Source of the DNA: DUOJ01 sp041676265
GTDB taxonomy: Bacteria; Spirochaetota; Spirochaetia; Sphaerochaetales; Sphaerochaetaceae
Assembly: GCA_041676265.1 (NCBI GenBank)
Contig: JBAYSE010000053.1
Coordinates: forward strand, 1 to 10,750
Length of the DNA stretch: 10,750 bases
Direction: 5' to 3'
The position numbers were made by a program, and so were the translations under genes. The notes under the pieces were generated by a model. That model saw nothing but the letters and a program-made list of their open reading frames with translations. It did no database searches and was not told where the DNA came from. This document shows, piece by piece, positions 1 to 5,373 of this stretch (positions are counted from its first letter, which is position 1; each line of letters starts with the position of its first letter).

Positions 1-24
1 AATGGTAGGTGAGTTGTTGAGCAT

Positions 25-552
25 ATGGAAGTAAAGAGCAACGAAAATGAATCGTTTAGGCTTGTATACAAGGAGGTTTTTCCGGTAGTGATGCGCGTTG
101 CGTATCACGTTACTTATAACCTAGATGTTTCTGAGGACATCTGCCAAGAGGCATTTATCCGTTTCTTTGAGCGTAACATTGTATTTAAATCGGTCGATGA
201 AGCAAAGTACTGGTTAATCAGGGTTACAAAAAACTTGGCCATTAACGTGGTTAAGCGCAAGTCGAGAGAGAGAGCCATGGTGGATAAAATCAAGAAAGCC
301 CCCAAGGTTCCCATCAGAAGCGGAGAAGAGGCGTTAATAAGTTCGGAAACCAAAACTTTAGTCAGGGAGGCTGTCGAGAAGTTGCCTGAGAAGTTGAAGT
401 CGGTCCTTGTTTTAAAAGAGTATGCCGACTTAAATTACAAGCAGATTGCTAAGATTCTCCGCATTTCCGAAAGTAATGTGAAGGTCAGGGTTCATCGGGC
501 CAGAAAGATGATGGAATCGATGCTTGACCGGGAGGAAATTGATGTGTCTTGA
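25..552 (+). CDS. ECF-type RNA polymerase sigma factor
   Basis: This 175-aa protein has the two-domain layout of group 4 (ECF) sigma factors, which direct RNA polymerase to a small stress- or signal-specific regulon. Residues about 10-80 are region 2: DICQEAFIRFF (38-48) matches the core-binding and -10-recognition helix, followed by WLIRVTKNLAIN (63-74). A basic linker leads to region 4 at about 113-165, where LPEKLKSVLVLKEYADLNY and the helix-turn-helix ISESNVKVRVHRARKMM would read the -35 element. Length is typical and there is no region 1 or 3. The ATG at 25 follows AGGTGAG (7-13), and an in-frame TGA at 10-12 rules out a long extension. The next gene, overlapping by 11 nt, encodes its likely anti-sigma factor, so the pair should be co-translated and often autoregulated. 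The operon promoter would lie left of the window. The regulon is unknown. Confidence 0.93.
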   Translation: MEVKSNENESFRLVYKEVFPVVMRVAYHVTYNLDVSEDICQEAFIRFFERNIVFKSVDEAKYWLIRVTKNLAINVVKRKSRERAMVDKIKKAPKVPIRSGEEALISSETKTLVREAVEKLPEKLKSVLVLKEYADLNYKQIAKILRISESNVKVRVHRARKMMESMLDREEIDVS

Positions 553-1096
553 TGATCAAATTTTAAATACCCACCTCGATAACGAATTAGTGGAGCCTTG
601 GAAGACTCAAGTAGAGGAACACCTGACTTATTGTAAGGCTTGTAGGAGTAGATACGAACAGCTCAAGAGCCTCCACCTCCTAGTGCGCTCCTCGCGGTTA
701 GAGGATGAAGCCATAGAGCCACGAGCCGAGAAGGTGCTCCAGTTCATTGAAAACAACTATATCTCCAATAAAAAAAGGGGATTCCTTAACCGTGACTTTC
801 GTATCAAAGGCCCGACACTTTTAACTGTGGCAGCTGCTTTTGTGATTATTTTCATTGGAGCGCTGTTCATTAATCCGCAAGGGCATGGCCCAGCAGACCA
901 ACTTATTCCACGCCTCGAGTCAGGCAATGAAGGACGGGTGGTACAGGTTAAAGCCACTGATGGATTAACCGCTGCCCAAATTTTAGAAAACTTCACTTTA
1001 GAAGAGATTCTTAAATATCTGGATAGTCGCGGTTACAATGTCGACCTCAGGGTCAAGGGGGTAGTGCCCATAGACAGTGATGATAACCCTCTCTGA
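542..1096 (+). CDS. Zinc-finger anti-sigma factor, single-pass membrane protein
   Basis: This is a 184-aa partner of the sigma factor just upstream. The N-terminus carries the ZAS-type anti-sigma motif: C2, then H27-x3-C31-x2-C34 (HLTYCKAC), the residues expected to hold zinc and cover the sigma factor. One membrane helix follows at about residues 91-111 (PTLLTVAAAFVIIFIGALF), leaving about 70 outside residues with no recognised fold, ending in DSDDNPL. This predicts a cytoplasmic sigma-binding head with an extracytoplasmic sensor tail. The start at 542 is preferred over the in-frame ATG at 524. GGAGG (531-535) sits 6 nt before 542, and starting there puts C2 at the position usual in the family. 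The gene overlaps the sigma stop by 11 nt, so translational coupling is likely. The zinc motif and helix are seen directly; the pairing is inferred from adjacency. The signal sensed is unknown. Confidence 0.85.
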   Translation: MCLDDQILNTHLDNELVEPWKTQVEEHLTYCKACRSRYEQLKSLHLLVRSSRLEDEAIEPRAEKVLQFIENNYISNKKRGFLNRDFRIKGPTLLTVAAAFVIIFIGALFINPQGHGPADQLIPRLESGNEGRVVQVKATDGLTAAQILENFTLEEILKYLDSRGYNVDLRVKGVVPIDSDDNPL

Positions 1097-1113
1097 AGAG
1101 AGAGGTTTATATA
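1088..1113 (+). terminator. Weak terminator-like hairpin after the anti-sigma gene
   Basis: CCTCTCT (1088-1094) pairs perfectly with AGAGAGG (1099-1105) across a 4-nt GAAG loop, then TTTATATAT follows. The stem overlaps the last codons and stop of the anti-sigma gene, so a terminating ribosome would melt it. The T tract is broken, so leakage is expected. The right arm can also pair with a second copy of CCTCTCT at 1144-1150 (see findings). Confidence 0.4.
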
Positions 1114-1124
1114 TATCTCGTCAA

Positions 1125-1152
1125 AGGTCCCACAAAGTTGGGACCTCTCTTT
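1125..1152 (+). terminator. Hairpin in the valS leader, possible terminator or attenuator
   Basis: AGGTCCCA (1125-1132) and TGGGACCT (1139-1146) form a perfect 8-bp GC-rich stem with a 6-nt loop, followed by CTCTTTAG. The T run is poor for a classic intrinsic terminator. It lies between the sigma/anti-sigma genes and valS, so it could limit read-through into valS. The right arm shares three bases with CCTCTCT at 1144-1150, which can alternatively pair with 1099-1105. Confidence 0.4.
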
Positions 1153-1154
1153 AG

Positions 1155-1183
1155 TTGTAACATTAGAGTGATTTTGTTAGTAT
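1155..1183 (+). promoter_or_regulatory. Candidate valS promoter
   Basis: TTGTAA (1155-1160) and TAGTAT (1178-1183) each match the vegetative -35/-10 consensus at 4 of 6 positions, with an ideal 17-bp spacer. Transcription would start near 1190, giving a leader of about 25 nt and cutting off the left arm of the 1183-1204 hairpin. The call is weak and rests on pattern only. The TGTAAC core also recalls AAC-type -35 elements of ECF sigma factors, but I see no matching ECF -10. Confidence 0.3.
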
Positions 1184-1209
1184 GGCACCATCTATGTGGT
1201 GCCAGGAGG
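1183..1209 (+). promoter_or_regulatory. Hairpin abutting the valS Shine-Dalgarno site
   Basis: TGGCACCA (1183-1190) and TGGTGCCA (1197-1204) form a perfect 8-bp stem with loop TCTATG. The last base of the stem, A1204, is the first base of AGGAGG (1204-1209), the ribosome-binding site that sets the valS start at 1216 with a 6-nt spacer. In transcripts reading in from upstream the hairpin could hinder ribosome loading on valS. If transcription instead starts near 1190, the stem cannot form. Confidence 0.45.
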
Positions 1210-1215
1210 CGTTTA

Positions 1216-3876
1216 ATGCAAGCAGTGGAACTTGAAAAAACTTACAACCCTAAAGAGTTTGAAGAGAGGATTTACGAGGAGTGGAAAAGCAACGGTTGCT
1301 TTAAGCCCAAAGTAAATGGCAACGCCCCTTTCACGATGGTCATGCCTCCCCCTAACGTCACAGGGATTCTCCATATGGGGCATGCCCTTAATAATCTCTT
1401 ACAAGATATCTTGGCCCGCTATTGGCGAATGAAGGGCAGGCCTACCCTTTGGTTGCCAGGTACCGACCATGCCGGCATAGCCACCCAAAACGTTGTTGAG
1501 AGAGAATTAGCCCAAAAAGGGTTATCTAGACACACTATAGGGCGTGAAAAGTTTATAGAAGAGACTTGGAAGGTAAAAGAGCGACACCACTCAATAATCG
1601 TCAAGCAACTGGAGAAAATTGGCTCATCATGTGACTGGTCTCGCGAACGCTTCACCCTCGATGAGGGGCTTAGCAGAGCGGTTAGAGAAGCCTTTGTCCT
1701 CCTCTATGAGCGGGGTTTAATCTACAAAGGAAACTATTTGGTTAACTACTGTAGCCAATGTGGCACCGCTTTGGCCGATGACGAAGTTGAACATAGCAAT
1801 GTGAAGGGGAAACTCTACGAAGTGCAGTACCCCTTTGCCGATAGAGATGGATTTATAACGGTGGCAACTACCCGCCCGGAGACGATGTTTGGGGATGTTG
1901 CCGTGGCGGTTAACCCCAATGATGAGCGCTACAGCCATTTAGTGGGCACTAGTGTCATTCTGCCTTTAGCCCATAAGAAAATCCCTATTATTGCCGATAA
2001 CTATGTCGATATGGAGTTTGGCACCGGCTTTGTGAAAATTACCCCGGCTCACGACCCTAACGACTGGGAAATTGGGCAAAGGCATAATCTGGAGCAGGTC
2101 AATATCCTCAACCCGGATGGGACCCTTAACGATAACGTTCCACCGGCTTACAGGGGGATGGATGTTAATACGGCGCGCTCTGCAGTGGTTAAGGACCTTG
2201 AAGGGGAGGGGTTGCTTCTCTCTTTTAAAGACCACGACCATGAAGTGGGGCACTGCTACCGCTGTTCAACTATTATTGAACCATACCTTTCAGAGCAATG
2301 GTTTGTAGCCATGGATTCAATGGCCCAAAAAGCTTTGAAGGCATGGCAGCAGGGCGAGGTCTCTTTTTACGCCAAAAGGTGGGAAAACACCTACAGCCAC
2401 TGGCTTAAAAATATTAGACCGTGGTGCATCAGTCGCCAACTCTGGTGGGGACACCGTATCCCTGTGTGGTACTGTAACGATTGTGGTGAAGTCATGGTCC
2501 TTAGAGAGGACCCCAGCCAATGTTCCAAGTGTGGTTCCAGCAACATAGAACAAGACAAAGATGTCTTAGACACCTGGTTTAGCTCTTGGCTGTGGCCTTT
2601 TAGTACACTGGGGTGGCCCGCCCAAACCGCCGATTTAGAGACATTCTTTCCCACCAATACTTTAGTTACCGGCTACGACATTATTTTCTTTTGGGTTTCC
2701 CGCATGATAATGGCCTCTTTGGAGTTCTTGGGAGAGGTCCCCTATAATGACGTCTATATTACGGGTCTTGTGCGCGATAAACAGGGCCGTAAAATGAGCA
2801 AGTCACTCGGCAATGGAATTGACCCCTTAGAGGTTGTCGACCTCTACGGCGCCGATGCCATGAAATTTACCCTCTGTTATTTAGCAGCCCAAGGGCAAGA
2901 CATTTTAATTGACCTCGATTCTTTTAAACTGGGCTCTCGTTTTGCCAACAAGGTTTGGAACGCGACCCGTTTCCTTTTGATGAATATTGAGGGGCGCAAG
3001 TTAATACCTTTCGATCACTTAAAACTCGAGGTAATCGACCAGTGGATGTACCACCAAGTTAATGAGAGTGCTCTAAAGATTGAGAAGGCCATGGAAAACT
3101 ACCGTTTTAATGATGCCGCCCAAGCAATCTATGACCTCTTCTGGGGAGATTTCTGTGATTGGTACATCGAAGCGACTAAGCATAACTTAGCTACCAAGGA
3201 TGAGGAGGAGAAGGACCGCCAGGTGAGTATAATGTTGGACCTTCTGGCTAAACAGATGCGCTTAATGCACCCCTTTGCCTCCTTTATCTCCGAAGAGATC
3301 TACTCAAAACTCCCCAATACCCAAGGGCGATTAATTGAGGAGCCTTACGTAGTTTATGCTGAAAACCAGCGCTATCCTAAGGCAATTGAAATAATTGGTG
3401 CGATGCAGGAGTTAGTCCAAGCGGTGAGGACTCTGCGTAGCGAACTACAAATTCCAACAGAGAGGCAAATCTCAGTTGTCCTCAGGCCTGAGGAGACCTT
3501 TAAGGGGCGAGATTTTGTTAAAAGTAAGAGTGGGTTGGTGGCCTCTTTCGTGGGCGCCTCTAACTTCACTATTGATGAAAATAAAAGGGGCACTGTGGCC
3601 TCAGCTATTCCTGTTGCGGGTAGGGGCTTTGAAGCTTTTATCTTCGTCCATGACGCTATCGATATCGCCTCTGAAATAAAGAGGGTTTCTACCGATTTAG
3701 AGCGTAATAAGAGGGCCTTGGAGGGAAGCCTTAAGAAACTCTCTAACCCTCAGTTTTTGGCCAATGCTAAACAAGTTGCGATTGAAAAAGAGGCGTCCAA
3801 ACGGCAAGAGTTCGTTGAGAAGATACAAAAAGGGGAGAGTCACCTCTCCCTGCTTTCCTCACTACTTGAGGAGTAA
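1216..3876 (+). CDS. valS: Valyl-tRNA synthetase
   Basis: This 886-aa cytoplasmic class Ia synthetase charges tRNA-Val with valine using ATP. It shows the signature PPPNVTGILHMGH with the HIGH box at residues 53-56, GTDHAGIATQ, and a CP1 editing domain containing TTRPETMFGD from about residue 218, which clears misacylated threonine. A zinc-knuckle pair CSQC (from 179) is followed by a second, CNDC (from 420) with CSKC. The KMSKS loop is at 526-530. Next come the anticodon-binding helices, then the ValS C-terminal coiled-coil arm from about 820 (EIKRVSTDLERNKRALEGSL, then KLSNPQFLANA). Length fits the family and no key motif is missing. The start at 1216 is chosen over upstream in-frame starts because AGGAGG precedes it at 6-nt spacing and the family N-terminus begins here. 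It is separated from the sigma operon by a structured 119-nt leader and ends at a strong terminator. Confidence 0.98.
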   Translation: MQAVELEKTYNPKEFEERIYEEWKSNGCFKPKVNGNAPFTMVMPPPNVTGILHMGHALNNLLQDILARYWRMKGRPTLWLPGTDHAGIATQNVVERELAQKGLSRHTIGREKFIEETWKVKERHHSIIVKQLEKIGSSCDWSRERFTLDEGLSRAVREAFVLLYERGLIYKGNYLVNYCSQCGTALADDEVEHSNVKGKLYEVQYPFADRDGFITVATTRPETMFGDVAVAVNPNDERYSHLVGTSVILPLAHKKIPIIADNYVDMEFGTGFVKITPAHDPNDWEIGQRHNLEQVNILNPDGTLNDNVPPAYRGMDVNTARSAVVKDLEGEGLLLSFKDHDHEVGHCYRCSTIIEPYLSEQWFVAMDSMAQKALKAWQQGEVSFYAKRWENTYSHWLKNIRPWCISRQLWWGHRIPVWYCNDCGEVMVLREDPSQCSKCGSSNIEQDKDVLDTWFSSWLWPFSTLGWPAQTADLETFFPTNTLVTGYDIIFFWVSRMIMASLEFLGEVPYNDVYITGLVRDKQGRKMSKSLGNGIDPLEVVDLYGADAMKFTLCYLAAQGQDILIDLDSFKLGSRFANKVWNATRFLLMNIEGRKLIPFDHLKLEVIDQWMYHQVNESALKIEKAMENYRFNDAAQAIYDLFWGDFCDWYIEATKHNLATKDEEEKDRQVSIMLDLLAKQMRLMHPFASFISEEIYSKLPNTQGRLIEEPYVVYAENQRYPKAIEIIGAMQELVQAVRTLRSELQIPTERQISVVLRPEETFKGRDFVKSKSGLVASFVGASNFTIDENKRGTVASAIPVAGRGFEAFIFVHDAIDIASEIKRVSTDLERNKRALEGSLKKLSNPQFLANAKQVAIEKEASKRQEFVEKIQKGESHLSLLSSLLEE

Positions 3877-3877
3877 A

Positions 3878-3904
3878 AAAAACAGGTCATTGTGACCTGT
3901 TTTT
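3878..3904. terminator. Bidirectional intrinsic terminator between valS and the Hc1-like gene
   Basis: ACAGGTCA (3882-3889) pairs with TGACCTGT (3893-3900) around a TTG loop. Four further A-T pairs extend the stem to 12 bp (3878-3889 with 3893-3904). A run of A lies on the left and a run of T on the right, so each strand shows a stem followed by a U tract. It starts one base after the valS stop codon and 14 nt beyond the stop of the convergent small gene, serving both. Confidence 0.93.
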
Positions 3905-3917
3905 AATAGACGCTAAT

Positions 3918-4094
3918 TTAAAGCTCGTTCTTCTCATCTTGAATTTCTTTGCGGCGCTCTTTAGCAAGTTTCCCCATCTCGCCCAGAGCCTTCCTTGCTC
4001 TAGCTGCAGAAGCTTTAACTCCCCTCTCGGTGAATTTCTGGTTCTCTGCAATGTAGGCTTCATATTGAGCCACGATTTGCTCATGAACTGTCAT
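3918..4094 (-). CDS. Histone H1-like (Hc1-type) small basic protein
   Basis: This 58-aa peptide starts MTVHEQIVAQYEAYIAENQK. Its central stretch KASAARARKALGEMGKLAKE (27-46) resembles the helix shared by chlamydial Hc1 and its short bacterial relatives (pattern K-A-A-x-R-x-R-K-x-x-x-x-x-x-K-L). By analogy it would bind DNA and help condense the nucleoid. It has 12 Lys/Arg against 10 Asp/Glu, is predicted almost all helical, and lacks the lysine-alanine tail of chlamydial Hc1. The start is firmly set by AGGAGG (complement of 4102-4107), 7 nt upstream of the ATG. It stands alone, with a plausible promoter at 4124-4151 and the two-way terminator at 3878-3904. That the gene is real is well supported. 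The family call is recalled resemblance and less certain; a generic small helical protein is the alternative. Confidence 0.65.
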   Translation of the reverse strand: MTVHEQIVAQYEAYIAENQKFTERGVKASAARARKALGEMGKLAKERRKEIQDEKNEL

Positions 4095-4123
4095 TGGCTA
4101 GCCTCCTAATAATTCTTAAGAGT

Positions 4124-4151
4124 ATGTTAGCATATTTTGGCTAAATAACAA
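4124..4151 (-). promoter_or_regulatory. Candidate promoter of the Hc1-like gene
   Basis: On the - strand, TTGTTA (complement of 4146-4151) and TAACAT (complement of 4124-4129) stand 16 bp apart, each matching consensus at 4 of 6 positions. The start site would fall near 4117, about 10 nt upstream of the AGGAGG site. The sequence around it is AT-rich. No hairpin terminator for the upstream gene (stop at 4183) is evident here, so read-through from that operon is also possible. Confidence 0.35.
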
Positions 4152-4182
4152 GAAAAAAGCGCTAAAATGGTGGATTTATTGT

Positions 4183-5370
4183 CTAAAAAGGGGTTTTTTG
4201 GCGGATTATAAAATTTTTGGCAATCGACTTGTCTGTTTTTAAAAAAATTCTTTGATGGTGGTTTGCCACCTCAATTTCTACCCCTTCTTCATCGTAAAGG
4301 GTAAAGTCGTCCACTTCGACGGCCAATGTGTCGGGACCGATAAATTCAATAGTACTTGCCGTTGTTAGTCTATTTTTCAATTTCAGTTCAAAAAGGCCAG
4401 GACTTACCTCGTCTCCAACCGTCCCTAAGAGGAGATATTGCCTGATATAGCTTTTCTCAGTTGAATGTGAGATCTCCTCTTTATCGAAGAAGAAACCAGT
4501 TGAGTATTCGCGGTGGCTAACTCTGAACAGTTCATCGCGGTAGAGGCGCCAATCAGTGGCTTTATCGAGGGCTTTGCGATAGGCTCTGGTTACCGTGGCT
4601 ACGTAATAGAGCGATTTCATGCGTCCCTCTATTTTCAGTGAATCGATGCCCGCCTCGCGCAACTTGTCAAGGTGGTCAATCATGCAGAGGTCTTTGGAGG
4701 AGAGAATGGTGGTGAACCCCCCCTCTTCGCTAATCGGGAAGTATTCACCGGGGCGTGACTCTTCCTCCAGGGCTAAGCGGTAGTTCCAGCGACAAGTGTG
4801 GGCACAGTCGCCCGCATTAGCGCTTCTTCCGCTAAGGAAAGCACTTAGGAGGCATCGACCTGAATAGGCCATACACATTGCCCCATGAACAAAGGTCTCG
4901 ATCTCCATCCCGGCAACGGCCTGTTTAAGTTTTTTAATCTCTGCAAGGGAAACTTCCCTGGCCAGAATTATGCGGGAAAAACCTAAATCTTGGTAGACTT
5001 TTAGTGCTTCACTGTTGAGACAATTAGCCTGTGTACTGAGATGGAGGGGCATTGCCTTGCCAAAGTAATTCCTTAAGAGCGCAGCCGCTCCCATATCGCT
5101 CATAATTAGGGCATCAAATGGGAACGCTTTTATACTCTCCAGTTTGGATCTGAGGAGTCCTATATCTTTTTCATGGAAGAAACTGTTAACCGCACCATAG
5201 AGTTTTTTGGAACCTTTTATGGCTTTGAGGGCCTCTATTTGGCTTTCATCAATATTGCCGGCACGACTGCGTAAGGAGAAGTTTTGCATACCTACGTAAG
5301 CCGCATCGGCTCCGTAGGCATACGCATATTCTAATTTCTCTAAAGTCCCTGCCGGGCTCAATAATTCCAT
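4183..5370 (-). CDS. trhP: U32-family TrhP-type tRNA U34 hydroxylation protein
   Basis: This 395-aa protein belongs to the family historically called peptidase U32. It most resembles E. coli TrhP (YegQ), which uses prephenate in hydroxylating U34 of tRNAs to ho5U34, the precursor of cmo5U or mo5U. Visible hallmarks are the N-terminus MELLSPAGTLEKLEYAYAYG, LIMSDMG, LHLSTQAN, and the U32 signature ETFVHGAMCMAYSGRC (158-173). Four cysteines, C166, C173, C189 and C193, match the set that binds an Fe-S cluster in U32 relatives. RPGEY, SKDL and SLKIEGRMKS follow, and the last 85 or so residues fit the U32 C-terminal beta domain. It is somewhat shorter than the E. coli protein, which is about 450 aa. 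RlhA, the 23S rRNA hydroxylase, is the main alternative, but the N-terminal pattern favours TrhP. The ATG lies 3 nt after the lon stop, so its ribosome-binding site (GGGAAG) is inside lon and translation is probably coupled. Confidence 0.82.
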   Translation of the reverse strand: MELLSPAGTLEKLEYAYAYGADAAYVGMQNFSLRSRAGNIDESQIEALKAIKGSKKLYGAVNSFFHEKDIGLLRSKLESIKAFPFDALIMSDMGAAALLRNYFGKAMPLHLSTQANCLNSEALKVYQDLGFSRIILAREVSLAEIKKLKQAVAGMEIETFVHGAMCMAYSGRCLLSAFLSGRSANAGDCAHTCRWNYRLALEEESRPGEYFPISEEGGFTTILSSKDLCMIDHLDKLREAGIDSLKIEGRMKSLYYVATVTRAYRKALDKATDWRLYRDELFRVSHREYSTGFFFDKEEISHSTEKSYIRQYLLLGTVGDEVSPGLFELKLKNRLTTASTIEFIGPDTLAVEVDDFTLYDEEGVEIEVANHHQRIFLKTDKSIAKNFIIRQKTPF

Positions 5371-5373
5371 ATT

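Noticed and set aside
1097..1215. T-box riboswitch in the valS leader (hairpin resembling GTCCC/GGGAC terminators, plus a TGGT bulge candidate)
   Set aside because: The gap is only 119 nt, the conserved T-box core (GGTGGNACCGCG) is absent, and there is no visible Stem I with a valine specifier loop. The resemblance is limited to a generic GC hairpin.
1138..1215. N-terminal extension of valS from an upstream in-frame start
   Set aside because: It would translate through the promoter-like region and the 1183-1204 hairpin, has no ribosome-binding site, and adds residues absent from the family. AGGAGG before 1216 fixes the start.
3887..4084. 65-aa - strand reading frame overlapping the Hc1-like gene
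   Set aside because: It is an alternative frame of the same stretch, has no Shine-Dalgarno site, and runs into the terminator hairpin. The 3918-4094 frame has an ideal ribosome-binding site and a family resemblance.
4150..4182. Intrinsic terminator after trhP on the - strand
   Set aside because: There is a TTTTTT run beyond an AGCGCT palindrome, but only 3-4 bp stems can form before it, too weak to call.
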